DNA of 64,000 nucleotides from Actinomycetaceae bacterium zg-1166 (GCA_015679245.1 CP064953.1:1612001-1676000); one strand, 5' to 3'. Positions 8,029 through 17,427 are shown, numbered from the stretch's first letter. Translations and numbers: made by a program. The notes: a model not told the origin generated them from the letters alone.

Positions 8029-9588
8029 TTACGGTGTACAGGTTAAACCATCCTCGGGAACCTCACCTGTGAGGAGATAGCGAGTGAGCGGCTCCTTGAT
8101 ACACGAGTTGGCGTGCGAGTAGGCCGTATGCCCATCACCTTCCCACGTCACAAGCACAGAATTCTCAAAACCAGCGTTCATCGCCTGCGCCCAAGCATAA
8201 GGAGTAGCCGGATCGTACTTCGTGCCTACCACGACGATCGGAGCTGAGCCTTCTGCTTTGTACACTCCTGGGCTGTGCTGGCTCTGATAAGGCCACGATG
8301 CACACATATCTGGCCCTTCCGTCATGAGATCACCAAAAACAGGAGCCTCGACGCGAAGACGCTCACTCGCGCGTGCCACCTCCTGCGGATCAGCTGGGGG
8401 ATAATCCGCACAGTTGATCGCCCAGTTCGCCACTGTAGAGTTGGAGGAAAAGCTCCCATCTTCTTCGCGTTCAGAGACGATATCGGCATATTTGAGGAAG
8501 AGGGAGGCGTCATTTTTCTCCAGAAGTGCCGTGAAAGCCTGAGTGAGCATTGGCCAGGTGGAAGAACTGTAGAGCGGCATGATAATGCCAGAGAAAAAGA
8601 GAGACTGCGTGAGTGGCCGTGAAGCGTTATTCGTCGGGAAGGGCGAGGAGAGAGCTTCCTCCAGAAGAGCATGAATCTGGCTTAAAACGTCCTCTGTGCT
8701 TCCAGAGAATGGGCAGGCAAGCCCCCCGAGACAATCTTCTATGTAGCGGCGAATCGCCACCTCAAAGCCAAGAGTCTGATCCGTACTCAGTTTCGCGCTT
8801 GTGAGAGAGGTATCCACAGCGCCGTCAAGGATAAGACGCCCCACATTCTTTGGGAAAAGATCCGCATATTGCCCTCCAAGGGAGGTGCCATAGGAAAAAC
8901 CCACGTAGTAGAGCTGGGGATCACCGACGAGGTGGCGCATGATATCGAGATCACGGGCGGCGGAGATAGTGCCCACATAGGGGAGAAGATCACCAGAATG
9001 AGCTTCACACCCAGTGGCGATTGTGACTTGATCGGCTTCTGCCTTTTGCTCCCACCCTGGATCAGTCCGATTGTAGGAGATGTCGAGAATACGCCCAAGC
9101 GTAGCGTCATCCACACAGTCCACAGCTGTAGATTGGCCAACGCCTCGCGGATCAAAGCCCACGATATCGAAGTTCTCAAGCACCTGAGTAGGGAAATAGT
9201 ACGAAGCACTCTTAGCCATGTCGATCCCCGACCCTCCCGGCCCACCGGGATTGACGAAAAGAGTACCTATGGCCTTACCTCGTGCAGGGCGTTTGAGGAG
9301 AGCGAGTGTGATCTTCTTCCCCGAGGGATCGTCATAGTTGAGAGGCGCAGAGATCGTCGCACACTCGAAGGTTCCCGAACAACTTTGCCATGAAAGTTCC
9401 TGAGAATAATACTCGTCAAGTCCCGCAGGAACAGCAGGCATCTCTCCCTCGATACGCACTCCTTGGGAAGGATGCGCAGAATTCCCAGATTCTGGAGCAG
9501 GAATGATTCCTGAGGAATCGAGCGTGCATCCTGCTAAGAGAAGGCTAGCAGCGGAAAGAGCGGAAAAGATCTTGAGCTTGAGTTTCAC
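8029..9588 (-). CDS. Secreted alpha/beta-hydrolase lipoprotein, tripeptidyl-aminopeptidase (TAP/SlpD-like)
   Basis: A 519-aa exported hydrolase. It begins with a lipoprotein signal peptide (MKLKLKIFSALSAASLLLAG then C at residue 21, lipobox LLAGC), so it should be anchored on the outer face of the membrane. The catalytic triad can be placed: nucleophile Ser in VGFSYGTSLGGQY (about residue 230), Asp in VGTKYDPATPYAWA and His in EGDGHTAYSHA near the C-terminus. Oxyanion motif FVNPGGPGGSGID precedes the nucleophile. This is the arrangement of Streptomyces tripeptidyl aminopeptidases, which trim peptides outside the cell. Four or more Cys in the C-terminal part (TAP-like domain) may form disulfides. 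It is a single gene, converging on the ABC operon. Confidence 0.92.
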   Translation of the reverse strand: MKLKLKIFSALSAASLLLAGCTLDSSGIIPAPESGNSAHPSQGVRIEGEMPAVPAGLDEYYSQELSWQSCSGTFECATISAPLNYDDPSGKKITLALLKRPARGKAIGTLFVNPGGPGGSGIDMAKSASYYFPTQVLENFDIVGFDPRGVGQSTAVDCVDDATLGRILDISYNRTDPGWEQKAEADQVTIATGCEAHSGDLLPYVGTISAARDLDIMRHLVGDPQLYYVGFSYGTSLGGQYADLFPKNVGRLILDGAVDTSLTSAKLSTDQTLGFEVAIRRYIEDCLGGLACPFSGSTEDVLSQIHALLEEALSSPFPTNNASRPLTQSLFFSGIIMPLYSSSTWPMLTQAFTALLEKNDASLFLKYADIVSEREEDGSFSSNSTVANWAINCADYPPADPQEVARASERLRVEAPVFGDLMTEGPDMCASWPYQSQHSPGVYKAEGSAPIVVVGTKYDPATPYAWAQAMNAGFENSVLVTWEGDGHTAYSHANSCIKEPLTRYLLTGEVPEDGLTCTP

Positions 9589-9659
9589 ATCTCAACCGTA
9601 AAGGAGAATTCACCTGGCCGCACCTTCATTCACCTTCTCATTCACCTTCTGTGGATAAC

Positions 9660-10859
9660 TCACCCCTGTGGACGCAGAGCAACGAACACCGCTTCGAGGA
9701 GGAGCTGTTCAGCCACATTTGCTTGCAGGCGTGTGCGTGCTGTGGCAATCGCATCCATCCTACGGATTGATTGCGGGGCATCTGAACGTTCAGCCATTGT
9801 GTGCACGTCCTCCGCCAGATCTGCATTGACGAGGGAAACCTCTGCTCCGAGCTGCACCACGAGTACATCTCGGAAAAGTGAAAGCATGTTGACGAGTCCA
9901 CGGTCTATTTCATCGCGCCTCATACGTGTGAGGCGCTTCTTCTGCTTATCCGCCATATCCTTGAATTGCTTGACAAAGGCTGGCGGTACGCGCCCTTCAG
10001 ATTGAATCCCCAAGGAGCGGCGAAGCTCAGCTACCTCACGCTCATTGACACCCGCACTACGTTTATCCACCACAGCTTTAGCGCGCTCAATCATCTCGCG
10101 TGCAGCGAAAGCTGCATCGCCTACCGTCTCGATCCCCAGGGCGCAAGTGAGAGCAAAACGACGATCCTGAGCTGCATCTTCTTCCAGAAGCAAGCCACGT
10201 GCAGCACCCACGTGGGACTGTGCGGCACGCGCCGCATTGAGAGCCTGCTCGTAACTTGCCCCCACCTGGCGTGACAAAAGTTCGGCAATTGCCTCAGGGC
10301 GAGGGATCGAGAGATTCACGTGCCTGCAACGCGAACGAATCGTCGGCAATACGTCGGCGGGGGAAGGAGTGCACAAGAGCCACACTGTGAAAGTTGGGGG
10401 TTCCTCGATAGCCTTGAGAAGAATATTAAACGTTCCCTCCGACATGCGGTCGGCATCTTCGAGAACGATCACCCGCCACTTCCCGTTCACAGGCTTTGTG
10501 TAAGAGATACGAACGAGATCTCTCACCTCGTCCCTCACAATCGAGAGGCGCGTGGCTTTGACAACGAGGACATCAGGATGAGTTCCTGCCATTGCGGTAT
10601 GGCAGGCGTGACAGGTACCACAACCAGGTACTTTACCCGTACATTCAAGGCCAGCAGCAAACATTCGCGCTGCGATTGAACGCCCCGATCCGGGCGGGCC
10701 CGTAAATAGCCAAGATTGAGCCATCGCTAAGTTCGAGATACCCGCCTGGCGCGTATGGCCTACATTGTGTTCACTGAGTTCCTCACGCGAAGCGGAGAGC
10801 GCTTTTCCTAAAATCTCGTGTACAGCATCCTGACCCACGAGATCGTCGAATATACTCAT
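9660..10859 (-). CDS. holB: DNA polymerase III subunit delta'
   Basis: Part of the clamp loader. The 399-aa product has the AAA+ fold of delta': FTGPPGSGRSIAARMFAAGL with Arg replacing the usual Walker-A Lys, which fits the non-ATPase delta' subunit; a zinc-binding cluster (CTGKVPGCGTCHACH); VLEDADRMSEGTFNILLKAI and EEPP; and a sensor-1-like region with TIRSRCRHV. The C-terminal ~200 residues form the collar region. It lies 14 nt downstream of tmk, in the conserved topA-tmk-holB cluster of Actinobacteria (Rv3646c-Rv3644c in M. tuberculosis, as I recall). Confidence 0.93.
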   Translation of the reverse strand: MSIFDDLVGQDAVHEILGKALSASREELSEHNVGHTRQAGISNLAMAQSWLFTGPPGSGRSIAARMFAAGLECTGKVPGCGTCHACHTAMAGTHPDVLVVKATRLSIVRDEVRDLVRISYTKPVNGKWRVIVLEDADRMSEGTFNILLKAIEEPPTFTVWLLCTPSPADVLPTIRSRCRHVNLSIPRPEAIAELLSRQVGASYEQALNAARAAQSHVGAARGLLLEEDAAQDRRFALTCALGIETVGDAAFAAREMIERAKAVVDKRSAGVNEREVAELRRSLGIQSEGRVPPAFVKQFKDMADKQKKRLTRMRRDEIDRGLVNMLSLFRDVLVVQLGAEVSLVNADLAEDVHTMAERSDAPQSIRRMDAIATARTRLQANVAEQLLLEAVFVALRPQG

Positions 10860-10873
10860 GCGACTATGCCTGT

Positions 10874-11569
10874 CTACGCACGTACTTCTGACTCGGTTGG
10901 ATTCTTCTCAAAGAGATCCACCACAGCTTCATAGACCCGCGCAGCAACCTCATCAATGGAACCCACACCCTCCACACGCACCCAACGCTCAGGCTCACGC
11001 TCAGCGAGTTTGAGATATTCACAGCGCACAGCTTCGTGAAACTCATACCCAGCCGCTTCGATACGATCCTGCGTTTTCCCCACGCGCTCACGACCTAAAT
11101 TCACAGGAACATCAAGGAGAATTGTGCGATCAGGAAGCAACCCTTCGCTCGCCCACAAAGAAAGATCACGTACCTCCTGCGAGCCGAGTTCTCGCGCAGC
11201 ACCCTGATATGCCACTGAGGAATCAAGGTAGCGATCAGCGAGTACAACCGCACCGCGTTCGAGTGCCGGGCTTACCTTTGTGGCGATATTGTGGGCGCGG
11301 TCAGCGGCGTAAAGAAGGGCCTCCGCACGTGGGGAAACTTCCCCAGAATGAAGGAGAAGGTTGCGGATCCTCACACCGAGTTCAGTCCCTCCAGGTTCAC
11401 GAGTGAGCACCACGTCGTAGCCGCAGGCACGCAACCGCGAAGCGAGGCGTTCAATCTGCGTGCTCTTTCCTGAACCGTCGCCTCCTTCAAAAGTAAGGAA
11501 AATTCCAGGGTAAGTATTCTTCTTCCCTTGAGATATCAGGGTGTGCGCCCCCACCTCACCCTCACTCAC
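10874..11569 (-). CDS. tmk: Thymidylate kinase (dTMP kinase)
   Basis: Phosphorylates dTMP to dTDP. The 231-aa product has the P-loop FLTFEGGDGSGKSTQIE (about residues 24-40), the DR-Y/H-like motif DRYLDSSVAYQGAAR and a LID region. A ~20-residue N-terminal leader precedes the core. The ATG at 11569 overlaps the topA stop by 4 nt (ATGA), indicating translational coupling. holB follows 14 nt later. Confidence 0.95.
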   Translation of the reverse strand: MSEGEVGAHTLISQGKKNTYPGIFLTFEGGDGSGKSTQIERLASRLRACGYDVVLTREPGGTELGVRIRNLLLHSGEVSPRAEALLYAADRAHNIATKVSPALERGAVVLADRYLDSSVAYQGAARELGSQEVRDLSLWASEGLLPDRTILLDVPVNLGRERVGKTQDRIEAAGYEFHEAVRCEYLKLAEREPERWVRVEGVGSIDEVAARVYEAVVDLFEKNPTESEVRA

Positions 11570-14310
11570 GCGCTTGCCTTTGTCGTTGAGGTTTTCTGAG
11601 TTGAACTCCTTGTTTTCTTTGCCGGAGTCTTCTTCGCAGAGGCCTTCTTCTTCATAGAGACTTTCTTGCGCGGAGCTGCCGAGCGGCGGTCGGCCAGAAG
11701 CTCCCAGGCGCGCTCGTCCGTTATCGTATTGGGATCATCGCCCTTACGGAGCGAAGCGTTAGTAATTCCATCAGTCACATAAGGACCAAAGCGTCCATCT
11801 TTAAGAAGCACAGGCTTCTCGCTTACAGGATCTATTCCCAATTCCTTCAACGGAGGCTTCGCCGTGGTACCACGGCGGCGCTTGGGTTGGGCAAGTAACG
11901 CGAGCGCTTCTTCCACGGTGAGACTAAAAATCTGCTCTTCCGATTCGAGAGAACGCGACTCTTTTCCTTGAGTGATGTAGGGGCCATAACGCCCATTGTG
12001 AGCGAGGATATCTTCTCCTTCCACTGTGCCAACCACCCGAGGGAGGGCAAGGAGCTTAAGAGCTTCCTCCACAGTGACATTCTCCAGAGTCATTGAGGTA
12101 AAGAGTGAGGCCGTGCGCGGCTTCGGTGCGCGCTTGGAGATTTTCCCTGTGGGTGTATAGGCCACCTCTCCCTCGGGGATCACTTCCGTCACATAAGGAC
12201 CAAAACGCCCAGCTTTGGCGAGGATGGTGCGACCTGTGGCCGGATCCACACCGAGTTCACGCCCATCGTCCTTAGCACTCTCAAGAATCTCGTGAGCCTT
12301 CGTGAGATCGAGTTCGTCAGGAAGAACGTCTGAGGGGAGGGAGGCTTTACGCACTTCCTCTCCATGCTCATTGAGCTCCTGGAGATAAGGACCAAAACGC
12401 CCTAGACGCAGCACAATGCCCTCACCGAGATCGGTGGTGTTGATCGCGCGAGCATCTATATCTCCCAGGCTCTCCACAAGCCCTTCAAGCCCCGTTTCCT
12501 CGCCTTCTCCTCGCCAGAAGCGTTCAAGATAACGGGTTCTTCCTTCCTCACCAGCCGCGATCTTATCGAGTTCGCTCTCCATCGAAGCTGTGAAGTCGTA
12601 ATCGACGAGCTGGGGAAGATACTTCTCCAAAAGACGAATCACGGAGAATGCCGTCCATGTGGGAACGAGAGCCTGGCCTTGATGATCCACATAACCACGA
12701 TCAGAGATTGTGGAGATTGTAGCTGCATAGGTGGAAGGGCGCCCGATCCCAAGTTCTTCCATCTTTCGCACCAGTGAGGCCTCTGTATAGCGCGGAGGTG
12801 GTTGAGTTTCGTGGCCTTCTGGTTCTGCACTTGCCACGTAGAGGAGATCTCCCGCGGTGAGCTGGGGCAGCCGTGTCCCTGAATCCTTATCTCCGTAGCG
12901 TTTGGCATCGGAAGATTCCTTGTATGCAGCCATGAAGCCTGGGAAGGTGATGACAGTTCCTGAAACTGCGAATTCTGCCTCATCCGGGAGAATATATCCG
13001 CCCTCAGTGAGCGCGCCAAGGTTCGCACGCTCGGATTCGAGGTTAACGACAATACGCACGGAAGCTGTCTGCCCCACGGCATCAGCCATCTGAGAAGCAA
13101 CGGTGCGCTTCCAAATAAGTTCGTAGAGGTTGAACTGGGCACCTGTGAGTTTGCTTCGCACTTGATTGGGAGTGCGGAAGTGATCGCCAGCAGGGCGAAT
13201 AGCTTCATGAGCTTCTTGAGCACCTTTGGACGAAGTGGTGTAGAGGCGAGGCTTAGGTGGAAGAAAATCGGAGCCGTACACCTCACGAATCTGGGTGCGC
13301 GCCGCCGAAAGAGCCTGCGCGGAAAGATTCGTGGAATCAGTACGCATGTAAGTGATGTAGCCGTTTTCGTAAAGAGCCTGCGCGGTGCGCATCGTATCGC
13401 GAGCGCTCATCCGCAGCTTGCGTGAGGCTTCCTGTTGCAAAGTTGAGGTGGTGAAGGGAGGAGCAGGACGGCGCTTATATGGCTTTGTCTCAACGGAAGA
13501 GATGGCTGCCTCATGTTTGGCCACTGCTTGTGCCAGGCATGTTGCCCCCTCCTGGTTGAGGGCGCGCACTCCTTCTTTCTGCGCCTTGGAGCTGAGTTCA
13601 CCGGTATCAGTGAAATCTTTACCAGCAGCAATGCGAGCTCCGGCAAGAGCGATGAGCTTAGCTTCGAACTCCTCATTTTCCTTGCTAAATACGGCTGCGA
13701 CATCCCAGTAAGAGGCAGCGTGGAAAGCGATACGTTCGCGTTCGCGATCTACGACAAGTCGCGTAGCAACCGATTGAACTCGCCCAGCTGAGAGGCTTGG
13801 AGCGACCTTGCGCCACAGAAGTGGCGAGACTTCGTAACCGACAAGGCGGTCGAGGATTCGTCGTGATTCCTGAGCATCGACGAGCTGGAGGTCAAGATCG
13901 CGAGGGTTGTCAAGAGCTCGGGCAATAGCTTCGGGAGTGATCTCATGAAAGACCATGCGCTTGACGGGCACCTTTGGTTGGAGAACTTCATAGAGGTGCC
14001 AGGCGATTGCCTCTCCCTCGCGATCCTCATCAGTGGCGAGGAGGAGTTCGTCGGCACCTTTGAGGAGCTTCTTAAGTTCAGCGACCTTCTTTTTCTTGTC
14101 CGGAGCCACCACATAGTAGGGCTCAAAGCCATGATCCACATCAACGGCGAACTTTCCGAAAGGCCCTTTTTTCATCTCCGTTGGGAGTTCAGAAGGCTGC
14201 GGTAGATCGCGGATGTGACCGATAGAGGCTTCCACAGCATAATCCTCACCCAGGTAACCGCTAATCGTGCGACCTTTGGCCGGGGACTCGACAATGACGA
14301 GCTTACTCAC
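11566..14310 (-). CDS. topA: DNA topoisomerase I
   Basis: Type IA topoisomerase that relaxes negative supercoils. The ~914-aa product begins VSKLVIVESPAKGRTISGYL (Toprim), has DEDREGEAIAWHL for metal binding, and the active-site Tyr in GYITYMRTDSTNLS (about residue 325). As in other actinobacterial TopA there are no Cys4 zinc fingers; instead there are several repeats of the GRFGPYVT type (about residues 640-860) and a very basic Lys-rich tail (about the last 35 residues), which binds DNA. The frame is open to 14370, but GTG at 14310 is preferred because AGGGAG lies 5-6 nt upstream and the family starts at this residue. It overlaps tmk by 4 nt. Confidence 0.96.
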   Translation of the reverse strand: MSKLVIVESPAKGRTISGYLGEDYAVEASIGHIRDLPQPSELPTEMKKGPFGKFAVDVDHGFEPYYVVAPDKKKKVAELKKLLKGADELLLATDEDREGEAIAWHLYEVLQPKVPVKRMVFHEITPEAIARALDNPRDLDLQLVDAQESRRILDRLVGYEVSPLLWRKVAPSLSAGRVQSVATRLVVDRERERIAFHAASYWDVAAVFSKENEEFEAKLIALAGARIAAGKDFTDTGELSSKAQKEGVRALNQEGATCLAQAVAKHEAAISSVETKPYKRRPAPPFTTSTLQQEASRKLRMSARDTMRTAQALYENGYITYMRTDSTNLSAQALSAARTQIREVYGSDFLPPKPRLYTTSSKGAQEAHEAIRPAGDHFRTPNQVRSKLTGAQFNLYELIWKRTVASQMADAVGQTASVRIVVNLESERANLGALTEGGYILPDEAEFAVSGTVITFPGFMAAYKESSDAKRYGDKDSGTRLPQLTAGDLLYVASAEPEGHETQPPPRYTEASLVRKMEELGIGRPSTYAATISTISDRGYVDHQGQALVPTWTAFSVIRLLEKYLPQLVDYDFTASMESELDKIAAGEEGRTRYLERFWRGEGEETGLEGLVESLGDIDARAINTTDLGEGIVLRLGRFGPYLQELNEHGEEVRKASLPSDVLPDELDLTKAHEILESAKDDGRELGVDPATGRTILAKAGRFGPYVTEVIPEGEVAYTPTGKISKRAPKPRTASLFTSMTLENVTVEEALKLLALPRVVGTVEGEDILAHNGRYGPYITQGKESRSLESEEQIFSLTVEEALALLAQPKRRRGTTAKPPLKELGIDPVSEKPVLLKDGRFGPYVTDGITNASLRKGDDPNTITDERAWELLADRRSAAPRKKVSMKKKASAKKTPAKKTRSSTQKTSTTKASA

Positions 14311-14488
14311 GTTACTCCCTACGGGATCTTCGCCGGGTGGCTGACCCAACCCGGCTTGGTCGATTGCCATTCTTACACCACTTCATGCACCAGTATCCAA
14401 CTATACGGCCCACTGTGGACAACTTGACTCTCTACAGCATGTCTCGTCAACAGTAGAGAATGTGAAGGAAAGCGAAGGGGGCAAGGAG

Positions 14489-15244
14489 TTAGTGCGCCTC
14501 ACGCACGGAAAGTTGGGCGAATCCTGCCTGGCCAGCTAGCTCCACCATCTCCTTCCACTGGGTACGCCAGACCCCCATGTCCCAGCGCCGAGACATGGCG
14601 AGGAAGATCTCGTCGGTTCCTTGAGTGCGTGCTTCCTGGAGGGCGAGAAATTCCACTCCCTCTCGTCGAAGCTCGGTGATAAGTTCACCGAAATGGCGTG
14701 AGGCAGGAGAACCAGGGAAAACCGTCAAGCGTACCTCGTAGGAAAACCCGCTGTGACCTCGGCCTCGATATTCCTCAAGGAGAAGGCGCAGACTCTCCCA
14801 TCCTTTCTCCCCTGCCGCAAAGCCTGCGGCTTCCTTATATCCCTCCGGAAGAGCCTTAATATCCAAGCCTACCCAGGCGAGGTGTGGGAGAGTTTGCGCA
14901 AAACGATGAGGGTAAGGTCCAGCTGTGTGCAGACCCACTTCCAGGGCGAGGTTGTGCACCTCGTCGATTGCGGGAAGGAGAGCAGCTTGACGAAGAGCCT
15001 CACCCCCAGAAAAGATAACCCCGTCAAGAAGCCCAGTGCGGGCAGCAAGGAAGTCTTTTACATCCTTCCACGCGACGATCCCCGGCGTGCGCGGATCGAG
15101 GATTGCCGCATTCTGGCAGTAGGGGCAGCGCCACGGACATCCTTGAAGAAAGACTGTAGCTGCGAGGTTTCCCGGCCAATCCACAGTGGAGAGAGGTACA
15201 AAGCCGGCAATAGCGAGATCGCTCGCCTGGCACGATGTGCTCAC
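14489..15244 (-). CDS. nrdG: Anaerobic ribonucleotide reductase activating enzyme (radical SAM)
   Basis: Generates the glycyl radical on NrdD using S-adenosylmethionine and a 4Fe-4S cluster. The 251-aa product has the cluster motif C-x3-C-x2-C as GCPWRCPYCQNAAI (about residues 35-48), a GG(E) region FSGGEALRQ, and the truncated radical-SAM barrel of NrdG. It belongs to the longer NrdG/PflA-like type seen with NrdD in Actinomyces relatives. The ATG overlaps the nrdD stop by 4 nt (15241-15244), so the two proteins are cotranslated. Confidence 0.94.
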   Translation of the reverse strand: MSTSCQASDLAIAGFVPLSTVDWPGNLAATVFLQGCPWRCPYCQNAAILDPRTPGIVAWKDVKDFLAARTGLLDGVIFSGGEALRQAALLPAIDEVHNLALEVGLHTAGPYPHRFAQTLPHLAWVGLDIKALPEGYKEAAGFAAGEKGWESLRLLLEEYRGRGHSGFSYEVRLTVFPGSPASRHFGELITELRREGVEFLALQEARTQGTDEIFLAMSRRWDMGVWRTQWKEMVELAGQAGFAQLSVREAH

Positions 15245-17085
15245 ACAAGGCTCCCAGCCATCGCTGTACCCAGCGCATTCTCCGTGAAATTCACACGCTC
15301 GTGGAACTCACCTTTCTTCCCGATATTGAAGGACTGAACGGGCCGGAAGTAACCCATGACGCGCGTCCATACCTCGCAGGCTTGCTCGATTCCCACCTCT
15401 GCGCAACGCTCGCACGTGTGATGTTCGCCAGTGAGGTAACCGTGGGTAGGACAGATCGAGAAAGTGGGAGTGATCGTGATGTAGGGAAGATGGAAATTCG
15501 TCAGCGCACGGCGCACGAGTTTCTTGCAAGCTTCAGATGAGCTCATACGCTCATTCATGTAGAGATGGAGAACTGTGCCGCCTGTGTACATGGACTGCAG
15601 ATCTGCCTGCATCTCCAATGCTTTAAACGCATCGTCGGTATATCCCACAGGAAGTTGTGATGAATTTGTGTAATAAGGCTCTTTTGCTGTACCAGCCTGG
15701 AGAATATCTGGGAAACGCTTACGATCCTCCTTGGCAAAACGATACGTGGTGCCCTCGGCAGGGGTGGCCTCAAGGTTATAGAGGTTACCTGTTTCTTCTT
15801 GAGCAAGAACCAGACGGGCACGCACATGTTCGAGGATACGCAAGGCGAAGGCATGGCCAAACTCGCTCGTAATGTCATCGTGGTCGCCGGTGAAGTTGCG
15901 GATCATCTCATTCATTCCATTTACTCCGATAGTAGAGAAATGGTTGTTGAGGTGGCCGAGATAACGGCGCGAATAGGGGTAGAGGCCAACTTCCATAAGT
16001 TCGGCCACCTTAATGCGCTTTTTCTCCAGAGTGGATTGAGCTAGGTCAAGGAGATGATCGAGGCGGGCGATAAGGGCATCTTCGTCGCCTGGGAAAAGGT
16101 AACCAAGGCGGGCGAGATTGATGGTAACAACGCCGATCGAGCCGGTGAGTTCAGCTGATCCAAAAAGCCCGTTACCGCGCTTGAGGAGTTCACGTAGATC
16201 AAGCTGAAGGCGGCAACACATCGAACGGATCATGCCAGGGTCAAGTTCGGAGTTAATAAAGTTCTGGAAGTAGGGAAGGCCGTATTTTGCCGTCATCGCG
16301 AAGAGAAGTTCAGCGTTCGGACTCTCCCAATCAAAGTCCTTTGTCATGTTGTAGGTAGGAATGGGGAAGGTAAAGACACGCCCATTGGCATCTCCTTCCA
16401 TCATCACCTCAATATAGGCGCGGTTAATCATGTCCATTTCTTCCTGCAATTGTCCGTACGTGAAATCGCAGACTTTCTCACCGATGAAGGGATGGTTGTC
16501 GGCAATGTCGGGTGGGCATGTCCAGTCGAAGGTGAGATTCGTGAATGGGCACTGGCTCCCCCAACGTGAGGGAACATTGAGGTTGTAAATGAGTTCTTGA
16601 ATATTTTGGCGCACGTGCTTGTAGCTGAGGTGATCGAGGCGCACAAAGGGAGCCATATACGTATCAAAAGAGCTGAATGCCTGCGCTCCAGCCCACTCAT
16701 TTTGAAGAGTGCCGAGGAAATTGACGATCTGACCACAGGCTGAGGAGAAATGTTTGGGCGGAGCTGAGGAGATAGCGCCAGGAACGCCGTTGAACCCTTC
16801 CTCGATGAGTCGTCGAAGTGACCAGCCCGCACAGTATCCTGAGAGCATATCTAGGTCGTGGATGTGATAGTCGCCTTCGCGGTGAGCACGGCCTTCTTCA
16901 GCGGAGTAGACCTCGTTGAGCCAATAGTTTGCGATCGTCTTCCCTGAGGTGTTGAGGATGAGGCCACCGAGAGAGTAACCCTGGTTGGCATTGGCATTGA
17001 CTCGCCAATCGGAACGATCCAGGTACTCGTTCACAGTTGTGATGGTATCGACACTGACAGTGTTGGGTGTGGCGGGGGTGGTCAT
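15241..17085 (-). CDS. nrdD: Anaerobic (class III) ribonucleoside-triphosphate reductase
   Basis: Makes dNTPs without oxygen. The ~614-aa product carries EYLDRSDWRVNANANQGYSL and HREGDYHIHDLDMLSGYCAG, the active-site Cys region (FSSACGQIVNFLGTLQNEWA), SQCPFTNLTFDW, a C-terminal zinc site (CPTHGY and CERC), and the glycyl-radical motif RVMGYFRPV near the C-terminus. The catalytic core starts only ~17 residues after the initiation codon, so the ~90-residue ATP-cone seen in E. coli NrdD is missing. The ATG at 17085 has AGGAGAG just upstream and is preferred to the longer frame start at 17142. It forms an operon with nrdG, and the leader contains NrdR-like boxes. Confidence 0.95.
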   Translation of the reverse strand: MTTPATPNTVSVDTITTVNEYLDRSDWRVNANANQGYSLGGLILNTSGKTIANYWLNEVYSAEEGRAHREGDYHIHDLDMLSGYCAGWSLRRLIEEGFNGVPGAISSAPPKHFSSACGQIVNFLGTLQNEWAGAQAFSSFDTYMAPFVRLDHLSYKHVRQNIQELIYNLNVPSRWGSQCPFTNLTFDWTCPPDIADNHPFIGEKVCDFTYGQLQEEMDMINRAYIEVMMEGDANGRVFTFPIPTYNMTKDFDWESPNAELLFAMTAKYGLPYFQNFINSELDPGMIRSMCCRLQLDLRELLKRGNGLFGSAELTGSIGVVTINLARLGYLFPGDEDALIARLDHLLDLAQSTLEKKRIKVAELMEVGLYPYSRRYLGHLNNHFSTIGVNGMNEMIRNFTGDHDDITSEFGHAFALRILEHVRARLVLAQEETGNLYNLEATPAEGTTYRFAKEDRKRFPDILQAGTAKEPYYTNSSQLPVGYTDDAFKALEMQADLQSMYTGGTVLHLYMNERMSSSEACKKLVRRALTNFHLPYITITPTFSICPTHGYLTGEHHTCERCAEVGIEQACEVWTRVMGYFRPVQSFNIGKKGEFHERVNFTENALGTAMAGSLV

Positions 17086-17100
17086 CTCTCCTCTTTCCTT

Positions 17101-17116
17101 TCCTACATCTTGTGGC
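17101..17116 (-). promoter_or_regulatory. Third NrdR-like box immediately upstream of the nrdD ribosome-binding site
   Basis: On the minus strand this reads CCACAAGATGTAGG, sharing CACAAGAT-TAG with the two upstream boxes. It sits 17-31 nt before the nrdD ATG. It is less symmetric than the site at 17270-17285. Regulation by NrdR is inferred. Confidence 0.4.
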
Positions 17117-17269
17117 GCTTCCGGCTCTTCGGTACCGCACACTAGGTTCCTGGGGGCTGGCTCATGCGTGTAGCTCGTAGCTCTTTGGTGGGCGGTGCGG
17201 AGCTACACACGTAAGTCTCGTAGTTGCCTTAACTCACACGAAGCACGTGAGTACCAATGTAGAACTCCA

Positions 17270-17317
17270 CCACAAGATCTAGTGGTATCGACACGCCAAC
17301 AACACAAGATGTAGGGA
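17270..17317 (-). promoter_or_regulatory. Tandem NrdR-box pair upstream of nrdDG
   Basis: Box A (17270-17285) is CCACAAGATCTAGTGG, nearly palindromic. Box B (17302-17317) repeats CACAAGAT-TAGG. They are offset by exactly 32 nt, about three helical turns. Known NrdR operators are pairs of 16-bp near-palindromes of the type CACWATATWTWGTG spaced about 31-32 bp, so both sequence and spacing fit. NrdR would repress the operon when dATP is plentiful. The nrdR gene is not in the window. Confidence 0.65.
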
Positions 17318-17342
17318 TTCCAGATTTGCTGGAAACCCTACA
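17310..17342. promoter_or_regulatory. Hairpin in the nrdD upstream region
   Basis: Two arms of 14 nt (17310-17323 and 17329-17342) pair with a single internal mismatch around a 5-nt loop. The hairpin overlaps NrdR box B. In the 17086-17427 gap between the divergent nrdD and helicase genes this could act in RNA or as DNA symmetry; which one is not known. Confidence 0.45.
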
Positions 17343-17427
17343 CCCACCCGAGGGACGTACACGGCACCTCTCGGAGATCACAAGTATCCACCTGGCGTCT
17401 ACTCCTGCACAACGGCACACTTAAGGG

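Noticed and set aside
7853-8080. A 75-codon plus-strand frame after the ABC operon
   Set aside because: Its end overlaps the 3' end of the opposite-strand peptidase gene, composition is unlike neighbours and no family features are seen.
11122-11473. Plus-strand frames opposite tmk
   Set aside because: Antisense shadows of tmk.
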